From contig JAILWY010000023.1 in assembly GCA_022113835.1 (NCBI GenBank), positions 1,116,001 through 1,180,000 on the forward strand: DNA of 64,000 nucleotides. Reading direction: 5' to 3'. Below are positions 35,771-47,280 of the stretch, piece by piece. The stretch is from Atopsyche davidsoni. Taxonomy: Eukaryota; Arthropoda; Insecta; Trichoptera; Hydrobiosidae. The position numbers and the translations under genes were made by a program. The stretch's first letter is position 1. Each line of letters starts with the position of its first letter. The notes beneath the pieces were generated by a model. The model saw only the letters and a list, made by a program, of their open reading frames with translations. It was not told where the DNA came from and searched no databases.

Positions 35771-36016
35771 TTTTCGTTTTTTTTTATGTACTGCTAGCAT
35801 CGATGACTTTGTCAGTACCTTATCAATATGGCAAGTCATATTTGTTGCACCCACCTCTTCAATTTATTTTTTTTATCATAAGATATTAAGGGATCTACCA
35901 TGCAAAAAAACTGGTACGTACTCAGTGCCTTTAGTTACAACACTGTATATGGACTATATACATTAACAAGTATGTCTATGTACATTAATAATAATACAGG
36001 CTGTCAAGTCATTCGC

Positions 36017-36542
36017 CAGTGGCGTGCGGGCATTTGCATCCACTGTACGTCTACAAAACAGACTTTAAACTCTTATATACGATTTTCAATTATTAAACCA
36101 CAACTTGTGGAAAAATCACAAAAATTTTAAATATTAAGAAAACTTTTCAGTTAAATCCCAGTAAAGCTTTATATTTATTTCATTTCTGTAGTATCTTCTA
36201 TATACAATCAGTCATTATCAAACATGTCCTGATTCCTAAGGTAAAGAAAATAATATGAAAAATTAAAAAAATAGTACTCGATTTTAATGATATTGCTTTT
36301 TTTTTACTATCACATCCCCCGTGGTTTTTTAGAGCAACATTAATAAAAAATACAGTCAAGCTTATACTTTGTATACGCACTCAACTATGCCGTCTTAAAG
36401 TTTACTGGATATAAATTAAGAAAATGATAAATGGTATTTATACATTTAAACTTATAACGTATGCGTAAAATACTGCGTAGTTGATATTGTGAAGTGTTAA
36501 ATTTTAAATAATTAATTAAATTCATGATCACGCACGCCACTG
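36017..36542. mobile_element. Family H MITE, 526 bp
   Basis: CAGTGGCGTGCGGGC at the left and CACGCACGCCACTG at the right. The interior is AT-rich with no transposase. Target-site duplication is not evident. Confidence 0.65.
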
Positions 36543-36710
36543 GAATCTTAGAGAAATACCTACTAAAGTAGATTGCGTCGTTTCTCTTTGTTTTAATTAC
36601 TGATAATTATAGTTTCGACAGGACACAGAAAATATTCAACAAAAAATACTATAATTTATCATTGTAAATACACCAAGACCTCCGCGACAAAACGTTGTAA
36701 CAAGCATTTA

Positions 36711-36826
36711 AAGCAGCCTATATGTATTGCGACACAACCGACCACTAAACGGTATTAACCAAATAAATTTGTATTAAACTGATTACAGTTCGGTTGTCGG
36801 TTGTTTCTCAGTGTGTATTGGCAGCT
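36711..36826. mobile_element. Palindromic MITE, family A, complete
   Basis: AAGCAGCCTATATGTATTGC left, GTGTGTATTGGCAGCT right, TA immediately outside both. The arms extend inward through ACACAACCGACCACTAAACGG and the matching GTTCGGTTGTCGGTTG. Confidence 0.85.
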
Positions 36827-37699
36827 TAATCGAAAAGACACCAGGTATTTATTATTTACCTGAAAATATTTATTACGTATCATAAAATTATGATTTGAAC
36901 TATATTTTTGATTACTAATAATTTTTTATAAAAACTCATATTTCAAGCTAATTAAATATTATCATTATTAACTATAATTTAATTTATAGATGTATGACAG
37001 TCTGTTTTAATTTGAAATACTCTATTTCTTAACAACAGATATAAATAGTCAAATGGCTTGGAGATTGCGACAATATAGTGACCGTTGAACTATCTATAAA
37101 ATAAAATAAAATAAATGACCAAACAGCTAAAAGCTTATAGCAATTTTTTTAACCATTTTTATAATAACTCATGCAAAAATTAATTCTAATAATTCGGTTC
37201 GGGAAATCTATTTTAATATTTCGTTTGTATATATATTTTTTTGTTCGTTACGATGTTTTGGCGGCGCAGCAGCACTACGACGTTGAACAATAATTGATTT
37301 ATAACAAAAATGTTCGCATTTTATCAAAAGCTGAGTCTTAATCGTTGTGAAATCGTTCGAAGCAGTTGATTTTAATTTTATGTTTATCTTGAATTCGCGA
37401 ATATTAAATTACTCTGTGCAAACTTTTACTTTATATTAACTATTCCAGTTTAATAAATCAGTTTTAATTTGTTCGTTGGTTAGATAATTCCCTCTAGGAT
37501 CTAAATAATTAGTAATAAATATAAAAATCAGTACATTCTACACGGTTTAAAATAAAAAAAAATCCATACATTATTATGAGGGGAACTATTTTTATACAAT
37601 TTAATGAAGCATAAGTATTTAATTGATTATTGTGTCGATGTATGCATATTGATCTCACAAATACCTTATATTCTAACAAAGCGTTAACAGCTAGTTAAT

Positions 37700-38420
37700 C
37701 AATCATTAATAACTTTGACCAGTCGTTTAAAATTAAGGCATATTTAACAAGCAATTATTTTTTGTTTTATTTAAAATCCAGGTAAAATTAAATATCACTC
37801 AGTCAATCGAAGCTTCACAGAATCGCAAAGCTCAGTTATAATCTTACATTGATAACTTTGATTGGACTTTCAGAACCTAGACATAATTAATAAACTTTTT
37901 TTTGTTTTGTTTAAAGCTCAGGTCCTTTATCACTCTAGAATCGCTGAGAAATCTCACTAGAAACGTCTTAATTATCAGATTTAAATAATTGATAACTTTG
38001 ATCGGACTTTCAGAATCTAGACGCAATTAATAAACACATTTTTTTTGTTGTTTAAAGCTCACGTTTTTTATCAATCAACCAAATGAAGCTTCAGGGATGT
38101 GTTTAGAAAATCGCACTAGAAACGTCTTATAAAGATGATCAGATTTAAATCATTGAGAACTTTGATCGGACTTTCAGAATCTAGACGCAATTAATAAACA
38201 CATTTTTTTTTGTTTTATTTAAAGCTCAGGTCTTTTATCAGTCAACCAAATGAAGCTTCAGGAATCGCACTAGAAACGTCTTATAATGATGATCAGATTT
38301 AAATCATTGAGAACTTTAATCGGACTTTCAGAACCTTGTTTTATGTAGCGTGTGGGTATAATCATATTTAATTTTGTTTTGTTTTAAATTCAGGTCCTTT
38401 ATCACACGGCGAATCGAAAA
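37700..38420. repeat. Tandem array of about 140-164 bp units
   Basis: The phrase AACTTTGATCGGACTTTCAG recurs with small changes at 37856, 37996, 38160 and 38314, with a more diverged copy near 37714. Intervals are 142, 140, 164 and 154 bp. Each unit also has AATTAATAAACACATTTTTT, TTTAAAGCTCAGGTC and GCACTAGAAACGTCTTA. Confidence 0.85.
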
Positions 38421-38514
38421 TTCCTAACGACGACGGTACAAACACATTATTAAATCCAATATGTATCCATTCAACACAGCGGGGGGACCGGAGCGCTGGG
38501 AGGTTTTTTTGTTG

Positions 38515-38571
38515 GTGAAGTTGGGTGAGGTTGGGTGAGGTTGGGTGAGGTTGGGTGAGGTCGGGTGAGGT
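38515..38571. repeat. GGTTGGGTGA minisatellite
   Basis: Five to six perfect or near-perfect 10-bp units (GGTTGGGTGA). The opposite strand reads as Thr-Ser-Pro-Asn-Leu repeats, an artefact of the simple repeat. Confidence 0.9.
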
Positions 38572-38639
38572 CCCTCTGGTGTAGCAGCCCGCTCGGGTAA
38601 TCACGTCCTGTTGTGCTCGGAACAGCTGGACGTCGAATT

Positions 38640-38700
38640 AATAGAACTTCATAGAATGCTGGCAAGATGGCGGCCGCGGGCGGCGTGGCTCTTGGACGTG
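38640..38700. other. GC island with strong YY1/Pho-like site
   Basis: AAGATGGCGGCCGCGG at 38664-38679 is the best match in the window to the YY1 initiator-type consensus. No transcription start is otherwise apparent. Confidence 0.35.
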
Positions 38701-38918
38701 GTATTCTATTAATTAATTAATTAAACGTCTATAAATATACTTATACATTAACAATACTTCTTCTCAAATACCCGAAAAACGTATTCGTCTGATAGGTCAT
38801 ACAATTTAGCACGCGCAAATATTTGAACTATCAGATAACGCTAATCGACCATATCAAAGATAAATTTTGTCTCAGTTACTTTTTGGTATAAGTATATGGA
38901 ATAAATATTTTAGAAATT

Positions 38919-38950
38919 TGAATAACACCGCAGCACAGCGGTGTTATTCA
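38919..38950. repeat. Perfect 13-bp hairpin
   Basis: TGAATAACACCGC and GCGGTGTTATTCA are perfect inverted arms around the 6-nt loop AGCACA. It is neither followed by a U tract nor next to a gene. Confidence 0.8.
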
Positions 38951-39129
38951 ATGGTGTTTCGTATTGCGTACGTATAGCGTCAAATAGCTCATGACGTAAA
39001 AAATCTATTAAGTCACATAAACACGATTGAAAGGTTAAGTTTTAACTTAACTAAAGGTTAACTTTTACAAAACGTTCGTGCAAAGAAAATAGTTTATTTT
39101 AAAGCGTTCAATTAAACAAAGTAGAGTAG

Positions 39130-39166
39130 AACACAAGTTGTGTTGCTACGTGTGTAGGGGGCTTTA
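39130..39166. mobile_element. Family A MITE fragment, right arm
   Basis: GTTGTGTTGCTACGTGTGTA and GGGGGCTTTA resemble the family A right end. No left arm. Confidence 0.45.
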
Positions 39167-39425
39167 CAGTACCGTGTGTGGCTGTCTCTTTATCATGGAG
39201 CAGGTTGTGAGGTTTATAAGGGTCGCTGGGGTTGGGTTTCTTGTTTCTCCCTTGGATTTCTTTGTTTCGTTATTCGTTAAAAATATGTGTAAAAACTTAT
39301 ATCCTAAAAAAACGCAAGTACCCATTGAAATAAATTAAAAAACTATCAAGATTATTTCATTTTATTCAGGTTGTGGGGCTTGCAATGTGTGACAAAAACC
39401 CTTTATTTTCATGTGTTTATGTGTA

Positions 39426-39705
39426 CAGTAATACCCCGCTTTACGCGACCCCGTTATGCGCGGTTTCACTATAACGCGAATTTCAAAATGCCTCGCATTA
39501 CGCGAATTTCTTATTTTAAGAATGTGTGTGAACACAATGTCGTCATTGAATTAACAATTAAAAACAGCGTTGGGTGTTATGAACGTATTTTACAAGAAAG
39601 ACAATATATGCATAAAGTGTTCTTAGAATTAAAGTGATTAAGTTTTGACTATGTATGTATGTTTAATCGTAAACCTCGATATACGCGGATTTCGGGGTAT
39701 TACTG
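39426..39705. mobile_element. pogo/Tigger-like MITE, complete
   Basis: 280 bp, CAGTAATACCCCGCTTTACG at the left and CGCGGATTTCGGGGTATTAC then TG at the right, with TA on both sides (39424-39425 and 39706-39707). Same family as 9569-9924. No transposase. Confidence 0.92.
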
Positions 39706-39879
39706 TATATAAATAATAAATAGATAACAAAGATAAGAAGTATACGAGCACGGGCTGTCTCGAGTTACGTTGGATACGTTTTAAATGAAGACCGCATATT
39801 GATTGGCCGCGTGGGCACGGAGAGTAATAATGTCTGAGCGGCCAGCAGACCCAATCCTCGGCCATCTCGAATCGAAATT

Positions 39880-39995
39880 AAACGCCATCTTGCGCTTAGT
39901 AGAAAAACCAAAATGGAGAAAAAAAAACAAAAGCCAATCTATCTCGCGCGGGAGGGAGAGAGCTGCAGAAGAGTGCGCCAGAGAGGGACGCCGCG
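39880..39995. other. YY1-like and GAGAG motif cluster
   Basis: AACGCCATCTTGCGC (39881-39895), AAAATGGAG and several GAGAG motifs (39950-39985) lie within 110 bp. Pho-like plus GAGA-like sites are the combination seen in fly Polycomb response elements; this is only a motif resemblance. Confidence 0.25.
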
Positions 39996-40365
39996 TAGAG
40001 GAGCCTTTGATAATAGATTCTTATTTCACTCTTGACAGGTCGGTTTTGCGGCGTCCTAAGTCCGTTTTTGCTCAAAACTTATTTTCATATTAAAGTTTTG
40101 TAACAATGCGTCGTTTGCGGCCTTCTCCACTAGCCAATAGCTCCGTACTCTCCTGCGAGGCTGATAATTAAACTTCTGGACAGATGCAGAACAACTATCG
40201 ATAAGACATTATAAAAAAAAAACTAATAGATGCATACAAGCGAGCAAGTTTAATTTCCCTAAAAGTCGCTTTTTATTTATATTTACTTTACATTTGCAAT
40301 GGTGAGGGTCCGGGTTACTTATTTGGTCTTCTTACGGTCTAAACGTACAATAAATAATAAATACC

Positions 40366-40661
40366 TAACCTCGCCGGTATCCCCATTGTGTTGCTTGTGC
40401 GTGGCTGCCATTATGTATCCGTAGCGTGTGCAAAGGATCAGTAATAGAGTAGTGGACTTGGAATGAATGCGGTATCAGTGATCAGTGAAAGAAAGGATTA
40501 TATATTGGTGTTTTGGGCAGCAGCGCAATACGCAGACTTTTTCTTCGAGTATAAAACTGCCGTGTAGAAGGACTCGGGGCTTACACAATTTTCCCCTTAG
40601 AAAACATTGGCTCAGAACGAGTATGTATAAGGCTATGTATCATGTACTTGATGAAGAAGAA
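40366..40661 (+). mobile_element. Repeat family B copy with internal deletion
   Basis: Starts CCTCGCCGGTATCCCCATTG and shows ATCAGTAATAGAGTAGTGGACTTGG, the empty-site counterpart of the pogo insertion at 9569. The middle (GTGCTCTGG region) is deleted and the tail is shortened. Confidence 0.75.
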
Positions 40662-40845
40662 AATGAAGCAGTTCCGTGACGAAGTTAGTACGCTGTAGGT
40701 GTGGGGCGATGGGGTCAAAAAAGTCCAAAAAATAAATGAGTTGAAAATAAATAACACGGCGGGCCCTCCCCCGGCCGGCGCGCACGTATTATGTTGTTAA
40801 AGCCGCCAGGGGGGGAGCCGCGGCGACGAGCCTCGCCAGCTGCAG

Positions 40846-40892
40846 CCCAGTCCAGCCCAGCCCAGCCCAGCCCAGCCCAGCCCAGCCCAGAT
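40846..40892. repeat. (CCCAG)n minisatellite in a GC island
   Basis: About eight CCCAG units inside a CpG-rich patch (40745-40925). Alternating Pro/Ala/Gln or Trp/Ala/Gly reading frames across it are by-products. Confidence 0.9.
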
Positions 40893-41470
40893 CCATCCCC
40901 GACTCCTGCTGCAGGAGACACCCTGGCTCTGATCCATAAAAACGTGGATACCCTGACTTGCCTCAACCGAAATATTGCGAGTGTTGTACAAATTGCCCGA
41001 TTTCCTTCGACGCACTTGTCGCAGGCGAAATCTTTACTCGAACCAAAATAATTGCAGCAATTGTTGCACAGACTCACTAACAGTACAACAGGATATATCC
41101 TGAGTCGGATCGACCAAAAAATTGCAATTTTTTCACTGACTGACTGGCCGACATTTCTCAACACTCACGTTGTTGGAGATCGAGCGAAATTAAGTGAGTT
41201 GGGTATAGTGAGCTCAATTTTTATATACTGTAATTTCAAGCTTTTCAATTTTTATTTTAAGTCTTGAGTAGGATCTACCGAAATTAGCGTACAATTTTGA
41301 TTTATATGATCTCTTGAAATTATTGCGGGCTTTAATTATCTAATATCTAAGGGTTTTAGATAGATCACAAACCCACACTTTGTAAGCTCCATAACCTGCT
41401 CGCAGAAGCAGGGAACAACCATATACCACATTTCAAGCAAGCAAGAGAAAATAATGAATCATAATGTTTT

Positions 41471-41930
41471 CTTTTTCTTCTGTTGCTTCTCCTCATAGGA
41501 GGTTAGTGACCTTTTCCACGAACATATCCCTATCCTGGGCCAGTCTCACCGATCTGGCTGCACTTCCGATCTCCAGCCACTGGCGCAAACTCTGCATCCA
41601 CGTGAACTTCCTTCTACGGTTTATATTTGGACAATCAGCTGGAGGATGCCATACTTATTGTTACGAAAAATGTTGCCAAAATAGAAGACATTTCGCTACT
41701 TTACCAACGTCAAGAGTCCCTTTTTTATGCGTGCAAGGCTCTTTCATTTGTGACACGGTCAACCCACGGTTACAGCCACATTTCTGCCGCTTCAATTCTT
41801 CGCATAGTAACTGTCTTAAGCTTCCAAGCTTCGACTGCATAAATGAGAACCAACATATTTCAGTGTTATATCTCTTGAGCAAAGTACTTTTCTTAAATTA
41901 TTGATTTAATCACTCACTTCAATTTCCAAT
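41471..41930 (-). pseudogene. LINE 3' end, family D
   Basis: On the minus strand one frame reads VFYFGNIFRNNKYGILQLIV, the conserved LINE reverse transcriptase C-terminal segment (YFGxIxRNNKYxILQLI). Frameshifts separate it from the neighbouring TLDVGK and AWxL parts. It merges at about 41823 into a tandem array made from its own sequence. Confidence 0.8.
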
Positions 41931-42598
41931 AACCAACGTCAATGGTTCCCTCTTTCATTTGTGACGCAGTCAACCCAGATTCTCCTATACAGCCACATTT
42001 ATGCTGCCTCAATTCTTCGCATAGTAACTGTCTTAAGTGTCCAAGCTTCGACTCCATGAATGTTCATAGTACTTTCCTTAAATTATTGATTTAATCACTC
42101 ACTTCAATTTCCAATAACCAACGTCAAGGGTTCCTCGTTCATTTGTGACACAGTCAACTCACGGTATGTGAAGGATTCTCCTATACAGCCACATTTCTGC
42201 CGCCTCAATTTTTCGCATAGTAACTGTCTTAAGTGTCCAAGCTTCGACTCCATAAATGTTCATAGTACTTTCCTTAAAATATTGATTTCATCACTTACTT
42301 CAATTTCCAATAACCAAAGTCAAGGGTTCCCTCGTTCATTTGTGACACAGTCAACCCACGGTATGTTAAAGATTCTCCTATACAGCCACATTTCTGCCGC
42401 CTCAATTCTTCGCATAGTAACTGTCTTAAGTGTCCCAGCTTCGACTCCATAAGTGTTCATAGTACTTTCCTTAAATTATTGATATAATCACTCACTTCAA
42501 TTTCCAATAACCAACGTCAAGAGTTCCCTTTGCAAGACTCTTTCATTTGTGACGCATTCAACCCACGGTATGTGAAGGATTCTCCTACACGCCACATT
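41823..42598 (-). repeat. Satellite-like array of LINE-derived 196-217 bp units
   Basis: The landmark TCCAAGCTTCGACTCCATAA begins units at 41823, 42040, 42236 and 42433 (intervals 217, 196, 197). Each carries the same piece of the family D reverse transcriptase C-terminus plus a spacer (ATTGATTTAATCACTCACTT). About 3.8 copies, highly similar to each other. Confidence 0.9.
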
Positions 42599-43045
42599 TA
42601 AAAATTTATTTTTTTAGATGTTTCAATATTTCTTAAGGCAGCCAACTTGCAAGAAATCACCACAAAGGCCGATGGAGAAGTGTCTGCGGCCCGGCTGCGC
42701 CCGTGGAGAGAGCGTTGATTTACCGACCAAAAGCGATTGCATAATTACAAGATCCTAGTCGTGAGTCCCGCATGGGAACGGCCGCCGGTAATTAAGTCAT
42801 ATTATTTATTGTGGAGCAGCATCACGGCCGGCTCCAGTTTCTATTTGAAGTTGCGTGAGTTACGGCCGCCCGAGTCGTTACTCTCTGCATTACACGCGCT
42901 TTGTTTATGGATTCCTATAAATATTCATCTGTATATTTATATTCGACTAGTTTATTATGCTTATCGAGTGTGTTTGAAAGTTTTTCGGGTGTGTGGACGC
43001 CGCGCGTACACAGCCTGCAAATTATTTGTATACATATATGAAAAT
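42599..43045. other. Unannotated, moderately GC-rich
   Basis: No supported gene. GC-rich patches at 42665-42710 and 42765-42880. An ORF of 120 codons spans much of this stretch but runs into the family B repeat and shows no domain. Confidence 0.35.
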
Positions 43046-43361
43046 ATTCTTCTTCGTCAAGTGCCTCTCCTCGGAGGAGGTTGGCGACCATCTCACTGAG
43101 GCTATGCATACTCATGCTGAGCCTGTGTTTTCTAAGGGGAAAATAGTGTAGTCTCCGAGTCCTTCTTCACCGCAGTTTTATATTGGAACTAAAAGTCTGC
43201 GTATTGCTGCTGACCAATAGCATTATTATATTATCCTTTCGTTACAAAGCTTTGGCGTTTAGATCTGATACTTCAATATCACATCCTTCCACAATCTTTA
43301 CTTTAAACTTTACACACGCTCAGGGTACACAAGTAACAGAATGGGGAGAGCGGGAAGGACT
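43046..43361 (-). mobile_element. Repeat family B copy
   Basis: Reverse orientation: the tail (CTTCGTCAAGTGCCTCTCCT, GGAGGTTGGCGACCATCTCA) comes first, followed by AGTCTGCGTATTGCTGCTG and TTTGGCGTTTAGATCTGATA. The head CATTCTGTTACTTGTGTACC is on the minus strand at the right end. Confidence 0.8.
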
Positions 43362-44109
43362 TACATATATACATATATAAAATATATAATGAGAACACAA
43401 AGAAGAGAGAACCCCCGAGGATGGTAAAAAAGCGTATGGTCTCCGATTATAGCCATATTTTTTTAAATAGTAAATAAAGCATTCTACAGCTAGTTATCCA
43501 AAGAAAAAGTGGCATTGTAAGGAGGAAATTTCGTGGATGTAGAATTGTGGCTGGAACTCGGGAGTACAGCTTAATTTGAGACTGCCCCATGATAAATATG
43601 TGTTATCAACCTCTTCTGAGGAGGTACAGTCGAAGAAGATATATATATATTGGGAGATTTGTGCAGTCTCCCTTGGCTAGCTAATGTGAGATTGCAATAA
43701 ATATTCACTGCACCATTTAAAAATATCCAGGAAGTGTATAAATATAAACGAAATAAGATAATAATTTTTAGGTTGGGTGTTTGCTTATTTTGATGTATCC
43801 AGAAAAACAACATAAAATGTGTCTAAGAATCGTTATTTTAGGGTTTATTTTCCCATTAAAGTTTGAGTCCCCATAGTCGTCAGGAAAGAGAGCCAATCGC
43901 TAACCTAAGAAGCGGTTTTTTTTCAATTGTATTACTTATGTATATATTCTTTATTAAATGAATAAATATACAAGAATTCAAGCCATGATTGCTTCATCGC
44001 TGTGTTCGTCAGCGGTCCCTCTTCAGATGTCTGCCGCTCGTTTGGCGAGCCGGCCCATCGGATTTGCATTTAAATAATATGTAAAATAACCCAATGATTG
44101 TGGAGCTTA
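43362..44109. other. Unannotated
   Basis: 43600-43640 is a fragment of a family B/D tail (ACCTCTTCTGAGGAGG). Nothing else recognised. Confidence 0.4.
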
Positions 44110-44272
44110 GCAGCCTATACACGTGGCAACACAATCATCAACCGACCGCCATTAGCGTCTTATTATTTTGAGTATTTTTTTTTAATAATATATACGAGCA
44201 ACACGAAACAGGACGATATTGGCGAGTCACCGTTTGGTTGTTGGTTGTGTCGCAACGTGTGCAGATCGCTTT
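44110..44272. mobile_element. Family A MITE
   Basis: GCAGCCTATACACGTGGCAACACAAT split arms at the left and TTGTGTCGCAACGTGTGCAG at the right. The interior has ATTAGCGTCTTATTATT and ATTGGCGAGTCACCGTTTGG. Confidence 0.75.
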
Positions 44273-45889
44273 GCTTTTTAAGTGGTGGATTGACAAGCCG
44301 CGGAGGAAGCTGGGGTCGGGCGAAACGTCGCAACGTAAATAGAGGACTCTGATCGTGAGAAGAACTCCGAGAGTCGACGGTTTTGTTTTGTTGTTCATGT
44401 TAATTTAAAAATGTAGTTGTAATCATTTTTCTTCGGCATCTCAGGAATTTTTATAAGCACAGCTTAGGAACCACCTGTGCGTCACGAGCCGGAGGGAAAA
44501 ACCATGCTTCACAAACAACACAGAGAGACAGAATAATATATATTTTAAAGCACTGTTCATATTAGTACTGGTTCCATCGCAAGACCGGTGCTTTGAGGCG
44601 AGTGGAGTCCAGGGGTTTGCAACCTTCAGAGCATGTTTGAAGGGTCCTTTTGCACTTTTTTGCATTGAGCATTATCTCAAGAAATAAAATTATCAGGCTT
44701 TTTCTAGCATTGATTCAATGGTTTATTGATGTATTCAAGTAATCAAACTTCAATTTTAGACTGTTGGTTACAAATAAAATCCCATTTCGATTATCCGAAC
44801 TCCGATCCACTGAAAGATGCGCGTCCCCACACGCATGAGTTATTCATGTATGCATCACGAGATCTGAAGAAGTGCTACTGAAATGCTCGCAAAACACCGA
44901 CCGGTCTTTGTTTTGTATAATGTTGAAAATAAATTAAGGGCGGGTGTATTGCCTCCGGCCTCGCGTAGAGGTGGCCTTTCCGATGCCTAATCCCATCTTC
45001 ATGAATAAAATTAAATAAGGTATGGGCAGATAATACTGTCTATTTATTTACAACCCATAAAAAATAAAGTGATCGTATTTTCTTACATAAGATAAGGCTT
45101 TAAAGGATATTCTTGGAATAGATCGAAGTTTTACCACCACAAAAAAAACGAATAAACTTTTCATCTTATTTTCGTAGCTGATTTCAATAATATCATTTTA
45201 AATTTCATTTCTATAACGATGGATATAAAACAGATCTATATTCACAAAAATAATAATAATAATTCCATGAATTTCCATTTAATTAAATCTAGTTTTACTT
45301 TTCATAGCGTGATTCCGTGAACTCTGTGAACTTCGAGTGTTTGAGTGACTGTTCTTACAAAGAGTGCAGCGTGTTGCTGTATTGCCCTCGTCTCAGCACT
45401 CAATTTATTGTTTTAAACATTAAACATTAAACTTACTAAAAATATAAATAATATTCATGGCTGTCTGTAATTGGTGTCCATTAAACTGTGTAAGAATTAT
45501 CGATCAGGTTTGTAAGCACCCTGTTTATCTTTCCATGCAAATAAATGAGACGATCACGGCTAGGCTTTATAAATTAATTGATCGCATTAAGTGTAAATAT
45601 GTGTAGTTAAATTTTAATTTATAATACAAGCTTTTATATGGATGCTTATGTGAACGAAAATATTTTTTTTATGCTCTGTATATAAATGTAATAATATTAC
45701 TGACATCTGTTAAAAAAATATATAACTATAATATTTGATATACTTAATTTTGTAGCACCATCTGTTGATGTACAGTAATACTAAAATAACATATTTTTAT
45801 CAAATGCGTTTTTATCGACAGTTAACAAAACGTCATCTCGGTTTTAGTAAAGAAATTAAAATAATGCATTGCAAAGAGCCATCTGTGGC
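44273..45889. other. Unannotated
   Basis: No supported feature. AT-rich from 45040 onward. 45296-45420 has a moderately GC region without ORF support. Confidence 0.4.
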
Positions 45890-46499
45890 GCTGCTCGAGT
45901 AGGCTGTTGATAATGGTGGCAGGTTGTATGGAAGCGGCGGAAGCGGGCGCGGGGACGGGCGATGGCCGAGGCCGCCGGAGCTTCCTGGGGACGAGCGCAC
46001 GAGAGCCGCGGGGCTACTGTCATTATTCGAAGGCCGCTGTAAAATCTATTGCGACAGAGAACCGGTCGAGAATAATTGTTTATATCGCGCCGGGCGATGC
46101 GCGGGTCTCTTCGGAGTGAGGTTTAGTTCATTCGGCATTCGGGTTTGTTTACTCGCGGGGTAGAGATTTGTTTTTAACGCACGCCTCGTCCCGCCTTGCG
46201 CCAGCCGCTCTCCGCGTATTTGCATTTGTAATTGGCAACAAATTAAAGCTTATAATTTAAAAAAAAGTGACCAGAGTCTGTGCCGTCTCGCTCGTCGAAA
46301 ATACAGCTCGGAAAATATTACAGTTTTTGTTATAACGTTCGCATCAGAGCTGCGCTTGGACTCCTCCGCCTGGAAATTTAATTTATTTTTTGACGAATCT
46401 CCGTGAATGTTTTCTTGTTTGTTTGTCTATTTTTTAACATTTTAATTATAAACTAGAGTTTTTAAAATAAGCGAAAGTTTTTTTTTTTGGTTATAAATC
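45890..46499 (+). promoter_or_regulatory. CpG-rich patch, candidate promoter of the downstream gene
   Basis: The longest CpG-rich stretch in the window (about 45900-46210), with many CG dinucleotides, followed by an octamer-like TATTTGCATTTG at about 46216 and ATTGG at 46231. It ends a few hundred bases before a strong splice donor at 46623. Together these suggest a transcription start region on the + strand. No TATA box or initiator can be assigned. The link to the coding exons 16 kb away is an inference. Confidence 0.3.
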
Positions 46500-46622
46500 G
46501 TAGGTTGTGTCATAAGCTGTTTGTAATTTAATAATTCAATCCTTGCACGCATCCTGCCAGTTGCTATGAACTTCGAGACGTCAGGAGCTTGCCGACGGTC
46601 AAGAAGACACTTTTTATAAGAG
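46500..46622 (+). other. Candidate non-coding first exon
   Basis: The 3' boundary is set by AAGAG|GTAAGAAT, a near-consensus donor. The 5' boundary is unknown. The segment is less AT-rich than the DNA after it. It contains an ATG (46566) with a short reading frame, so if it is transcribed it would be 5' UTR. Confidence 0.3.
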
Positions 46623-47280
46623 GTAAGAATTCAGTTATTTTTAATCTCATTATATTTATTCGTTGAATTCAATGACCGGTTTGTTTTGGGTGATGTCATT
46701 TATAATTTAGAAATTATAATGCATTGCAAGTTTTCTATCTTCGCGTTTTCTCAGATGATGACCTCTAGTGGGACCTAATTCTGCGATGCATGTAATGTAA
46801 TGAATTGAATCATTGTAATTTCTTCAAACCCTATTTCTTTGTAAAATTCATTTTCAAAACATAAAAGTTGTGTTTTCAAAATATTTACATTGCAGTCGAG
46901 GATGTAGATTACAATTCGCTCACATTATTAAAAAAATTTCGATAGATTTCCCAGGAAAAACAAAACCGCTGTCATAATAAATATATGACAATACATAAAT
47001 TTTAATCTTCAAAACATAAATAGACGTGAATATTTAAAATATCATGAATCGTTATCTGTCCTTATTAAAGCTTACAAGGAAACTACTCGCATGTACAATT
47101 GTCGATGTGTAAAGCTTATAAGTTGCACCTGTAAAATTGCCTCGCTCGTTGCACCTGATGTTGCTAAATGCACCATGAATATTTTATTTATATTTTTAAA
47201 CTCTTAAACGCAAAGAATTTCTGAGATCAATCAAGATTTTAGTGTTTCTGCATTATATTTCATACTGAAATCCAAAATTT

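Noticed and set aside
40715..41164. 149-codon minus-strand ORF
   Set aside because: Largely Gly/Leu/Ala/Trp repeats from the CCCAG minisatellite; no domain.
42737..43099. 120-codon ORF
   Set aside because: Its C-terminal third is the family B repeat and the rest lacks domains or splice sites.
45907..46119. Possible coding exon in the CpG-rich patch (70 codons)
   Set aside because: Composition alone keeps the frame open. No acceptor/donor pair fits, and the peptide has no recognisable feature.
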